The notes below the pieces were generated by a model. The model was not told where the DNA came from. It did no database searches and was given only the letters and a program-made list of their open reading frames with translations. From positions 62,001-126,000 of the forward strand of contig NZ_VEIO01000005.1 of NCBI RefSeq assembly GCF_007680605.1: DNA of 64,000 bases, read 5' to 3'. The first letter of the stretch is position 1. Each line of letters begins with the position of its first letter. Shown piece after piece: positions 8,452 through 16,608 of this stretch. The DNA is from Paenibacillus xylanexedens (GTDB taxonomy: Bacteria; Bacillota; Bacilli; Paenibacillales; Paenibacillaceae). Made by a program: the position numbers and the translations under genes.

Positions 8452-9840
8452 ATGAGTTCTGTAGATCAGCAATCACAACGTCTGGGCGGTACGAAGGAAG
8501 AGTGGCTGGAGAAGGATCGTAAATACGTCTGGCACCATATCTCACCGCATAACGATCATCCGTTGATTGCCGTTAGCGGCGAGGGTAGCTGGATTACGGA
8601 TCAGGAGGGTAAACGTTACCTCGATGCCATGTCGGGTTTATGGTGCGTCAATGTAGGGCACGGACGTGAGGAGATTGCCAAACGTGCCTACGATCAGATG
8701 AAAACTCTCGCCTATATCCCGATGACGCAGAGCCATGAACCGGCGATTTTACTGGCGGAGAAGCTGAATGAATGGCTGGAGGGAGAGTATCGGATCTTTT
8801 TCTCCAACTCCGGTTCGGATGCCAATGAGGTGGCTTTCAAAATAGCCCGTCAGTTCCACCATCAGAACGGAGAGCCTACCCGTCACAAATTCATATCGCG
8901 TCACCGTGCGTATCACGGTAACTCAATGGGGGCACTGGGCGCCACGGGGCAGGCTGCACGCAAGATCAAGTACGAGCCGCTGGGTGTAGGCTTCTCCCAT
9001 GTTCCTCCGCCGTACTGTTACCGCTGTCCGTTTGGAAAAAGCAAAGATAGCTGCGGGCTTGAATGTGCCGCCATCTATGAGGAAGTCATTCAATGGGAAG
9101 GCGCGGAGACGGTTGCTGGCGTAATTATGGAGCCGGTGATTACCGGCGGCGGCATGATTGTTCCTCCGCCAGAGTATATGCGCAGGGTACAGGACATCTG
9201 CCAGCGGTATGGCGTGCTGTTCATCGTAGACGAGGTGATCTGCGGTTTCGGTCGCTCCGGGCAGAAGTTCGGTCACCAGAACTATGGTGTGGAGCCGGAC
9301 ATCGTCACAATGGCTAAAGGCATGACGAGTGCCTACGCACCCTTATCCGCCACGGCGATAAGAGCCGACTTGTATGAATCGTTTCGTGAACCCGGAACGG
9401 ATAACCACTTTCGCCATGTGAATACGTTTGGCGGCAATCCGGTATCCTGCCGGGTTGCGCTGGCGAATCTGGAGATTTTGGAAAGGGAACAACTGGTCAG
9501 CCGGGCTGCGGAACTGGGGCAACTGCTTGGAGAGAAAATATCACCACTACTTGAACTTCCTTCCGTAGGGGATATCCGTCTATTCGGTTTCGCCTGCGGC
9601 ATCGAGATGATTGAGCCTGACGGCTCACCGGCGACAACAGAGAACGTCACGAAGGTGCTGGCTCATTGTAAACGGGAAGGCATTCTGATCGGCAAAAATG
9701 GAGACACCGTTCCGGGTTTTGCGAACATTTTGACCCTATCGCCGCCCTTTGTCACCACAGAGGAAGAACTGGACCTTATCGTAAGTCATTTGTTTACTGC
9801 ACTTCGCAGTCTGGATGAGGGTAGGCATGAGTTGATTTAA
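8452..9840 (+). CDS. Class III aminotransferase, probable beta-alanine aminotransferase
   Basis: 462 residues, PLP-dependent fold type I. The PLP lysine is probably Lys289 in TMAKGMTSAYAPL, with the substrate-pocket region DEVICGFGRSGQKFG before it. Start ATG 8452 has AAGGAGAGGGGG upstream. In this cluster it would transfer the amino group of beta-alanine or beta-aminoisobutyrate, the end product of uracil or thymine reduction, to an oxo acid to give a malonate semialdehyde. This assignment comes from context and resemblance to PydD2-type enzymes. A four-cysteine insert near residues 189-206 (CYRC...C...C) could bind a metal or form disulfides. No semialdehyde dehydrogenase gene is nearby. 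Confidence 0.85.
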   Translation: MSSVDQQSQRLGGTKEEWLEKDRKYVWHHISPHNDHPLIAVSGEGSWITDQEGKRYLDAMSGLWCVNVGHGREEIAKRAYDQMKTLAYIPMTQSHEPAILLAEKLNEWLEGEYRIFFSNSGSDANEVAFKIARQFHHQNGEPTRHKFISRHRAYHGNSMGALGATGQAARKIKYEPLGVGFSHVPPPYCYRCPFGKSKDSCGLECAAIYEEVIQWEGAETVAGVIMEPVITGGGMIVPPPEYMRRVQDICQRYGVLFIVDEVICGFGRSGQKFGHQNYGVEPDIVTMAKGMTSAYAPLSATAIRADLYESFREPGTDNHFRHVNTFGGNPVSCRVALANLEILEREQLVSRAAELGQLLGEKISPLLELPSVGDIRLFGFACGIEMIEPDGSPATTENVTKVLAHCKREGILIGKNGDTVPGFANILTLSPPFVTTEEELDLIVSHLFTALRSLDEGRHELI

Positions 9841-9863
9841 TGCGTGACAGGAGGAGAGGAAGG

Positions 9864-11138
9864 ATGCAGACCATAACCGGGTTATCCATTAATCAGCTTC
9901 GGCTGAATGAGCATATTGGACAGTTAGCTGAGATCGGCAAGATCGGAGATACAGGGGTATGCAGGCTTGCCCTTACTCCAGAGGACATGGAGGGCATCAA
10001 CCAGGTCAGGTTCTGGATGGAGGAGGCAGGCCTTGTGACACGAATGGATGCATTTGGCAATCTGATCGGCCGTCTGGAAGGAACAGATGCAACCAGACCG
10101 ATCCTGATGGTCGGTTCACATATCGACTCCCAGCCGTATGGAGGACGTTATGACGGTGCGATCGGTGTACTCGGTGCGCTGGAGGCCGTACAGTGCCTGA
10201 TTGAACAAGGCGTACAGCCACGCATGCCGATTGAGGTGATTGCTTTTTGCGATGAAGAGGGATCACGGTTTAACAAAGGTTTATTTGGTTCACGAGGTAT
10301 CACAAACCAGTTGGAGGAAGGAGAGCTGGAACGTCAGGATAAAAACGGCGTGACTCGCCGGGAGGCATTGGCATCCTTCGGATGTTTGACATCCGAATTC
10401 GCGGCGGCGGTATATCCTCCCGGTTCCATTGGCAGTTATCTGGAGCTACATATTGAGCAGGGGCCCGTACTTGAGGCTATGGACGCCCAGATCGGTCTGG
10501 TAACAGGTATCTCTGGTCCGCTCTGGCTCACGGTGAGCATGAAAGGGATGGCCGGGCATGCAGGCTCTGTGCCGATGGGGATGCGTCATGATGCACTTGT
10601 AGGAAGTGCCAAAGTGATTGCGGCCTTTGATGATATGGTCCGTGAAGAACCGGGAGCGCCCACTGTCGGTACGGTAGGAAGTCTGAGGGTATTTCCGGAT
10701 TCAAGGAATATTATTCCGGAAGAAGTGAGCTTTACCGTGGATTTGCGTGATATGGAGATGGAGCGGCGTAATCGGCTGGAGGCCCGTTTGATGACATTGC
10801 TGGATGAAGTTAGCTCCCGATATGGTCTGACCTATACCGTCACGGAGGATACCAACAGTGAACCGCGTTATTGTGCCGAGTCCATCATGACTGTCATTCG
10901 CTCTTCCGCGGAAGAGTTGGGGGTGGTGATGCCCGAATTGATGAGTGGCCCGTTCCATGATGCGCTCGCATTATCTTATGTGTGCGATTATGGCATGATT
11001 TTTGTCCGCAGCAAGGACGGTATCAGTCATCATCCCAGTGAATACTCCTCCCCGGAGGATATCGCGTTAGGTACGGAGATGCTCTATCGCACCATTCGCA
11101 AGATGTGCACCGGTAATCCAACAAAGGAGGCGGGATAA
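9864..11138 (+). CDS. M20-family N-carbamoyl amidohydrolase (hydantoinase/carbamoylase, HyuC/allantoate amidohydrolase type)
   Basis: 424 residues. Dimetal-site signatures of the family are present: GSHIDSQPYGGRYDG near residue 85, DEEGSRF near 130, HIEQGPVLE near 196, and the C-terminal HHPSEYSSPEDI near 390. It hydrolyses an N-carbamoyl amino acid, here probably N-carbamoyl-beta-alanine, to amino acid, CO2 and ammonia. ATG 9864 was preferred over ATG 9840 because the AGGAGAGGAAGG site lies between them. The next gene, an unrelated nitrilase-fold enzyme, could catalyse the same step. Allantoate or ureidoglycine amidohydrolase is an alternative, but no other purine-ring genes are present. Confidence 0.87.
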   Translation: MQTITGLSINQLRLNEHIGQLAEIGKIGDTGVCRLALTPEDMEGINQVRFWMEEAGLVTRMDAFGNLIGRLEGTDATRPILMVGSHIDSQPYGGRYDGAIGVLGALEAVQCLIEQGVQPRMPIEVIAFCDEEGSRFNKGLFGSRGITNQLEEGELERQDKNGVTRREALASFGCLTSEFAAAVYPPGSIGSYLELHIEQGPVLEAMDAQIGLVTGISGPLWLTVSMKGMAGHAGSVPMGMRHDALVGSAKVIAAFDDMVREEPGAPTVGTVGSLRVFPDSRNIIPEEVSFTVDLRDMEMERRNRLEARLMTLLDEVSSRYGLTYTVTEDTNSEPRYCAESIMTVIRSSAEELGVVMPELMSGPFHDALALSYVCDYGMIFVRSKDGISHHPSEYSSPEDIALGTEMLYRTIRKMCTGNPTKEAG

Positions 11139-11142
11139 CGTT

Positions 11143-12024
11143 ATGGCGAAAATCAGCATCGGTTTGATTCAGGCTTCCCATGAAATCGAAGGATCGGCTC
11201 CTGTTGAAGTGCATAAGGAGGCAGCCATTCAGAAGCATATTACACTTGTGCGCGAGGCGGCAGCACGAGGGGCCAAGATCATTGGATTGCAGGAGGTGTT
11301 TTACGGGCCTTACTTTTGTACGGAACAAACGCCCAAATGGTATGCCTCCGCGGAGCAGGTTCCCGAAGGGCCGACGACCCGGCGTTTTCAGGAGCTGGCG
11401 AAGGAGCTTGCCGTTGTCCTGGTTCTACCCGTGTATGAAGTGGAGGGCATAGCTTCTTATTACAATACGGCGGCAGTGATTGATGCGGATGGAACGTATC
11501 TGGGCAAATACCGCAAACATCATATTCCGCATGTCGAGGCGGGAGAGGGCACAAACGGCTTTTGGGAAAAGTATTATTTTAAACCCGGCAACCTCGGTTA
11601 TCCGGTATTTGATACGGCTTACGCCAAAGTGGGCGTGTATATCTGCTATGATCGTCATTTTCCTGAAGGGGCACGTCTGCTTGGGCTGGCAGGGGCAGAA
11701 ATTGTTTTTAATCCGTCCGCCACGGTGGCGGGCACCTCGGAGTATCTATGGAAGCTGGAACAGCCGGCCCATGCGGTAGCCAACGGTTATTATGTAGCGG
11801 CAATCAACCGTGTGGGCGTGGAGGCGCCATGGAACATGGGCGAATTTTATGGACAATCGTATCTCGTTGATCCGCGGGGGCGCATGGTAGCCGTGGGAAG
11901 CCGGGATCAGGATGAAGTAGTCGTTGGCGAGATGGATACGGAGTTGATCCGTGAGGTGCGTAATGTGTGGCAGTTTTACCGGGATCGCAGACCGGAGACG
12001 TATGAACATCTGGTGAGTCTGTAG
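11143..12024 (+). CDS. Nitrilase-superfamily amidohydrolase, probable beta-ureidopropionase
   Basis: 293 residues, carbon-nitrogen hydrolase fold. The catalytic triad is visible: Glu51 in LQEVFYGPYFC, Lys124 in KYRKHHIPH and Cys168 in ICYDRHFPEGAR. Sequence and context match beta-ureidopropionase/N-carbamoyl amidase, which releases beta-alanine, CO2 and NH3. It starts 5 bases after the previous stop codon with AAAGGAGG overlapping the end of that gene. A similar enzyme, agmatine-pathway N-carbamoylputrescine amidase, is related, but the neighbouring PreT/PreA and dihydropyrimidinase genes favour pyrimidine degradation. Confidence 0.88.
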   Translation: MAKISIGLIQASHEIEGSAPVEVHKEAAIQKHITLVREAAARGAKIIGLQEVFYGPYFCTEQTPKWYASAEQVPEGPTTRRFQELAKELAVVLVLPVYEVEGIASYYNTAAVIDADGTYLGKYRKHHIPHVEAGEGTNGFWEKYYFKPGNLGYPVFDTAYAKVGVYICYDRHFPEGARLLGLAGAEIVFNPSATVAGTSEYLWKLEQPAHAVANGYYVAAINRVGVEAPWNMGEFYGQSYLVDPRGRMVAVGSRDQDEVVVGEMDTELIREVRNVWQFYRDRRPETYEHLVSL

Positions 12025-12128
12025 TTCGAATTTAGGGCGTGTGCTGCATGAGGCATAGGCTTGGCATGTGTCTGGCATATCAATGGATAGGTTGGCAATA
12101 GTCGTTAATCTTCGGGAGGTGCGTACTT

Positions 12129-13499
12129 ATGATGAACCGTTCTGAAACCGTGTGGTCCGATTACGGATGGGAGACTCGTTTTAGCGAGATGAAACCAACC
12201 ATGACCAATAAGGAAGCGATGGAGGAATCCAACCGCTGTCTGTATTGTTACGATGCCCCTTGTATTAAGGCGTGCCCGACCGATATCAATATCCCTTCTT
12301 TTATCAAAAAAATAGCAACAGGCCATCTCAAAGGGTCGGCCCGCACGATCATGGATGCGAACCCGCTTGGCGCCAGCTGCGCACGCGTTTGTCCTACGGA
12401 AGAGTTATGTGAGGGGGCGTGTGTGCTGAACGACTCGTCCAAGCCGATTCGTATTGGCGATCTTCAGCGCTATGCCACTGACTGGGCAAGGGAGAGGAAC
12501 GAACCGCTGTTTCATGCAGCACCTGCGAATGGAAGAAGTGTGGCTATTGTCGGAGCCGGGCCGGCGGGGCTATCAGCCGCACGCGAATTGGGCCGTGCAG
12601 GATATGACGTGACCATCTATGAAGCCAAAGCCAAGGGCGGCGGACTGAATACCTATGGCATCGTATCATTTCGTTTGCCGGAGTCGATCCCGTTATGGGA
12701 GGTCGAGCAGGTAGAATCGCTAGGAGTAAAGATTCGTTACGGTGTACGGGTTGGCGTAGACGTAGCGGCACCCGAGTTGCTGGAGCAGCATGAGGCTGTC
12801 ATCCTGGCATGTGGTATGGGAGCAGTCCCGATGCTGGGCATTGAAGGGGAAACGCTGGAAGGCGTTTATGACGCGATTGAACTTGTGGAATCGACCAAAC
12901 AGGGTGTACCGCCAGCGTTACATGGTCTGAATGTAGCCGTAATTGGCGCAGGTAATACGGCAGTAGATGCAGCGACTTGTTCGGTGCGCCTGGGTGCGGA
13001 GCAAGTACAGATGTTGTATCGGCGCGGAGAGCAGCAGATGACGGCCTATGCCTTTGAGTACACGTTTGCCAAGCAAGAGGGCGTGGAATTTCGTTGGTTT
13101 ACGATGCCAAAGCGTATTCTTGGAGACGAGAATGGCAGGGTTCGAGCGGTAGAATGTGTGAAAATGGAGCTCGTAACCCCGCCCGGCGGCGGACGTGCGA
13201 TGCCTGTGGCGGTAGAGAATTCATCCTTTATTATCGAATGTGACACGGTGATTCGGGCGATTGGACAGAATCGTTTGCTACCACTTATTGAGGCGTTTGA
13301 ACTGAAGCATCATGGAGGTGTGGTAGAAGTCGAGGCGCATACGTACCGTACCTCGCATCCTCAGGTGTATGCGGCAGGAGACGTCATTTTTGGTCAGGGT
13401 CAAGGAGAGGCCATGGTTGTTTCAGCGGCACAACAGGGCAAATTAGTCGCTGCCACGATCATGAAGATGTTGCCTGGTCGCTCGGAAGAGAGCGCGTAA
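12129..13499 (+). CDS. preT: NAD(P)-dependent dihydropyrimidine dehydrogenase subunit PreT
   Basis: 456 residues. Electron-input subunit of the dehydrogenase that reduces uracil and thymine to their 5,6-dihydro forms. N-terminal cysteines CLYCYDAPCIKACP (near 37-50) and CARVCPTEELCEGAC hold Fe-S clusters. The FAD Rossmann motif VAIVGAGPAGLSAA is near 142 and the second dinucleotide motif VAVIGAGNTAVDAA near 273. The C-terminal VYAAGDVIFGQG is typical of GltD/PreT flavoproteins. GGGAGGT lies 8 bases before ATG 12129. preA follows directly, as in E. coli preTA. Glutamate synthase small subunit is the related alternative but has no partner here. Confidence 0.93.
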   Translation: MMNRSETVWSDYGWETRFSEMKPTMTNKEAMEESNRCLYCYDAPCIKACPTDINIPSFIKKIATGHLKGSARTIMDANPLGASCARVCPTEELCEGACVLNDSSKPIRIGDLQRYATDWARERNEPLFHAAPANGRSVAIVGAGPAGLSAARELGRAGYDVTIYEAKAKGGGLNTYGIVSFRLPESIPLWEVEQVESLGVKIRYGVRVGVDVAAPELLEQHEAVILACGMGAVPMLGIEGETLEGVYDAIELVESTKQGVPPALHGLNVAVIGAGNTAVDAATCSVRLGAEQVQMLYRRGEQQMTAYAFEYTFAKQEGVEFRWFTMPKRILGDENGRVRAVECVKMELVTPPGGGRAMPVAVENSSFIIECDTVIRAIGQNRLLPLIEAFELKHHGGVVEVEAHTYRTSHPQVYAAGDVIFGQGQGEAMVVSAAQQGKLVAATIMKMLPGRSEESA

Positions 13500-13540
13500 G
13501 GGAGCATTGTACCTCAAAATCACATCAAGGAGGATTCGAT

Positions 13541-14836
13541 ATGGCTGACTTATCGATTAATCTGGCGGGCATCCGGTCACCTAATCCGTTCTGGCTCGCC
13601 TCGGCGCCGCCAACAAATACAGGATACCAGGTACAGCGTGCGTTTGAAGCGGGCTGGGGTGGCGCGGTGTGGAAGACACTCGGCGAGCCGATTATTAACA
13701 CCTCCTCCCGTTTTGCGGCAGTACATTTTGGCGGTCAGCGTGTGGCGGGTTTTAACAATATTGAGCTGATTTCGGATCGTCCACTGGAGGTCAATCTGCG
13801 CGAGATTGCCGAGACGAAGAAACGTTTCCCTGACCGCTCCGTCGTAGCATCTTTAATGGTGGAACCAAAGCGGGAGAAGTGGCATGAAATTGTTAAAAAG
13901 GTCGAGGCCGTTGGCGTCGATGGTTTGGAGCTGAACTTTGGATGTCCCCACGGTATGGCGGAACGAGGCATGGGCGCTGCTTCAGGCCAACAGCCTGATC
14001 TTGTCGAGCTGCAGACGATGTGGGTGAAAGAGGTGGCTACCACACCGGTTATCGTAAAGCTGACACCCAATATTACAGATATAACCGCGACAGCCCGGGC
14101 GGCTGTAAGGGGCGGTGCGGATGCAATTTCCCTGATTAATACAATCAATTCTCTCGCTGGCGTTGATCTGGACTCCTGGAACACCGTGCCGCATGTAGGC
14201 GGCAAGGGAGCGCACGGTGGATACTGTGGCCCGGCTGTAAAACCCATCGCGCTTAACATGGTAGCAGAGTGTGCACGACATCCCGAAGTTGGTGTGCCGA
14301 TTTCGGGCATCGGCGGCATTTCCGACTGGCGTGATACGGCAGAATTTTTGCTAATGGGTGCGACGGGAGTACAGATATGTACGGCGGCGATGCACCATGG
14401 ATTCCGCATCGTGGAAGACATGATCGAAGGGCTTAGTGATTATTTGGATGAAAAAGGACTTCAGAGTGTAGCTGAACTGGTCGGTCAGACCGTGCCGAGA
14501 TACTCGGATTGGGGTAATCTGGATCTCAACTACAAGGTGGTTGCCCGAATTAATCGGGATGTATGTATCAATTGCAACAAGTGCCATATTGCCTGTGAAG
14601 ACACGTCACATCAATGTATTGACATGTTAACCGATCCGTCCGGTGCTTATCTTGAAGTGGTAGAGGAGGATTGTGTCGGATGTAACCTGTGTTCCATCGT
14701 CTGCCCGGTGGACGGTGCGATCGAGATGATCGAGCTTGCACCAGAGCAAGAGCCTGTTACCTGGAATGAACGTCAGTCGGCGATTTCCCTGCTGCAATCC
14801 ATTCATAATCCATCAGCCAAGGAGGCGATCTCATGA
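13541..14836 (+). CDS. preA: Dihydropyrimidine dehydrogenase subunit PreA
   Basis: 431 residues. FMN-containing catalytic subunit that works with PreT. The first 320 residues form a dihydroorotate-dehydrogenase-like barrel with NFGCPHGMAERGMGAASGQ, PVIVKLTPNITDIT and ISGIGGISDWRD. The tail (about 340-400) has a two-cluster ferredoxin domain, CINCNKCHIAC and CVGCNLCSIVCP. This combination is diagnostic of PreA rather than PyrD. AAGGAGG precedes ATG 13541. The stop codon overlaps the start of the dihydropyrimidinase gene, so reduction and ring opening are coupled in expression. Confidence 0.94.
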   Translation: MADLSINLAGIRSPNPFWLASAPPTNTGYQVQRAFEAGWGGAVWKTLGEPIINTSSRFAAVHFGGQRVAGFNNIELISDRPLEVNLREIAETKKRFPDRSVVASLMVEPKREKWHEIVKKVEAVGVDGLELNFGCPHGMAERGMGAASGQQPDLVELQTMWVKEVATTPVIVKLTPNITDITATARAAVRGGADAISLINTINSLAGVDLDSWNTVPHVGGKGAHGGYCGPAVKPIALNMVAECARHPEVGVPISGIGGISDWRDTAEFLLMGATGVQICTAAMHHGFRIVEDMIEGLSDYLDEKGLQSVAELVGQTVPRYSDWGNLDLNYKVVARINRDVCINCNKCHIACEDTSHQCIDMLTDPSGAYLEVVEEDCVGCNLCSIVCPVDGAIEMIELAPEQEPVTWNERQSAISLLQSIHNPSAKEAIS

Positions 14837-16278
14837 GTACGCGTACACTGATTCGCGGTGGTATTTTGGTGACGGCATCGGATACCTTTGAGGCCGATCT
14901 ATTGATCATATCGGGAAAAATTGCACAGATCGGTATCGGGTTAAGCACCGATGATCAGACAGAAGTGCTTGATGCAGCAGGCTGTTATGTCATACCTGGC
15001 GGAATCGATCCCCATACCCATCTCGACATGCCGTTTGGCGGCACGGTCACAGCAGATGATTTTGCTACGGGCACAACGGCTGCGGCTTTTGGCGGCACCA
15101 CAACCATCATTGACTTTTGCCTGACTCAGAAAGGCCGTCCATTATCCGAATCCCTGCAAGAATGGCATCGTAAAGCCGAGGGGAAAGCAGTCATTGACTA
15201 CGGATTTCACCTGATGATTGGCGAGATGAACGAGCAGGTTCTGGAAGAACTGCCGCAGATGATCGAAGAGGAGGGCGTATCGTCCTTCAAGGTGTTCATG
15301 GCATACAAAAACCAGTTTCAGGCCGATGATGGGATCCTTTTTCAGACGTTGCAAAAAGCCAAAGATTACGGTGCGCTTGTGATGGTGCATGCCGAGAATG
15401 GAGATGTCATTGACCTGCTTGTGAAGCAGGCGCTCGCTGATGGTCGCACAGCACCGATTCATCATGCGCTGACCCGTCCCTCCATGCTGGAGGGAGAAGC
15501 AACCGGACGTGCGGCCCGTTTGGCCGCTCTGGCGGATTCGCAGCTGTATGTGGTGCATGTTACTTGTGCCGAAGCGGTGGAACAGATCGCGCGTATGCGT
15601 GAGATGGGGTACCGAATCTGGGGAGAGACATGTCCGCAATATCTGACACTGGATCAGTCCATAATGGATCAGCCGGACTTTGAGGGTGCCAAATATGTCT
15701 GGTCGCCTCCACTTAGGGAGAAGGGGCATCAGGAAGCGCTATGGAATGCACTGCAAAGCGGACAACTACAGACCATTGGCTCGGATCATTGTTCGTTTAA
15801 TTTTAAAGGGCAGAAGGATCTCGGCAAGGATGATTTCAGCAAAATTCCAAACGGAGGGCCCGTCATCGAGGATCGGCTGAGTATTCTATATTCGGAAGGC
15901 GTAGCCAAAGGCCGGATATCGCTTAATCAATGGGTTGACTTGTGCTCGACCAGGGCAAGCAAATTATTCGGATTATTTCCACAGAAGGGAACCCTTGCGG
16001 TGGGGACGGATGCGGATATTGTTATTTTTGATCCTTCCGTAACTAGGGTGATTTCGGCGGAAACACATCATATGAACGTAGATTACAGCGCGTTCGAAGG
16101 CATGCAGGTGCGGGGGTGTCCAGTGACCGTGTTCTGTCGCGGAGAATATGTGATACGGGATCGGAAGTATGTGGGCAATGCAGGGGCAGGAAAATATGTA
16201 AAGCGTCATAAGTATGATGCAGGAGCACCGATTCCATCGAGGCAACCGGTGACTGCGGTTCATGGGGGGCGGAACTGA
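14833..16278 (+). CDS. hydA: Dihydropyrimidinase (D-hydantoinase)
   Basis: 481 residues, amidohydrolase barrel enzyme that opens dihydrouracil or dihydrothymine to N-carbamoyl-beta-amino acids. Metal ligands are visible: HTHLD near residue 61, the lysine to be carboxylated in SSFKVFMAYK near 154, His in MVHAENGD near 186, His in VVHVTCAE near 242, and Asp in IGSDHCSFN near 317. It overlaps preA by 4 bases (ATGA) and runs into the next small gene. Family members also hydrolyse hydantoins, so the gene could serve hydantoin use, but preTA makes pyrimidines the main inferred substrate. Confidence 0.94.
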   Translation: MSTRTLIRGGILVTASDTFEADLLIISGKIAQIGIGLSTDDQTEVLDAAGCYVIPGGIDPHTHLDMPFGGTVTADDFATGTTAAAFGGTTTIIDFCLTQKGRPLSESLQEWHRKAEGKAVIDYGFHLMIGEMNEQVLEELPQMIEEEGVSSFKVFMAYKNQFQADDGILFQTLQKAKDYGALVMVHAENGDVIDLLVKQALADGRTAPIHHALTRPSMLEGEATGRAARLAALADSQLYVVHVTCAEAVEQIARMREMGYRIWGETCPQYLTLDQSIMDQPDFEGAKYVWSPPLREKGHQEALWNALQSGQLQTIGSDHCSFNFKGQKDLGKDDFSKIPNGGPVIEDRLSILYSEGVAKGRISLNQWVDLCSTRASKLFGLFPQKGTLAVGTDADIVIFDPSVTRVISAETHHMNVDYSAFEGMQVRGCPVTVFCRGEYVIRDRKYVGNAGAGKYVKRHKYDAGAPIPSRQPVTAVHGGRN

Positions 16279-16505
16279 TGTCGGAGCACGAGGCATTTGA
16301 AGTGGAGAAGCAGGCTATTGAGCGATTGGCTGCACAGGGGTATCGAATCTGTTCCGTTCGGGAGCATCTGGAGGGGGCTCATGTGACATGGGCACATCCT
16401 GATCTTCCGGGAGAAGATGTGGAGCAGTATGTGGGGACAGCCTCGGGCCGGAAGTGGTTCAGCCACATACTCATACGTCAACTGCAGGAACAACGTAGTG
16501 CATAA
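16278..16505 (+). CDS. 75-residue protein of unknown function at the end of the pyrimidine operon
   Basis: The ATG at 16278 shares its A with the dihydropyrimidinase stop codon (TGATG), so translation is probably coupled. The protein is soluble and has no signal peptide or membrane helix. It is acidic in the middle (HPDLPGEDVEQYVG) and ends in a basic/aromatic helix (GRKWFSHILIRQLQEQ). I do not recognise the family. Its tight coupling to the last enzyme suggests an accessory or regulatory role in the pathway. The remaining 100 bases before the convergent regulator show no clear terminator. Confidence 0.7.
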   Translation: MSEHEAFEVEKQAIERLAAQGYRICSVREHLEGAHVTWAHPDLPGEDVEQYVGTASGRKWFSHILIRQLQEQRSA

Positions 16506-16608
16506 TGAAATGTAGGTTACGATGAGGCAACTTTTAAAGATCATCTAAAAAAATAGTCTATGCTACAGGCAAACTCTACTTTAAATTCTATATTAACGTG
16601 TCTACGTT

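Noticed and set aside
10006..10266. Other short antisense and alternate frames inside the pyrimidine genes
   Set aside because: All lie within well-supported enzymes and show no motifs of their own.
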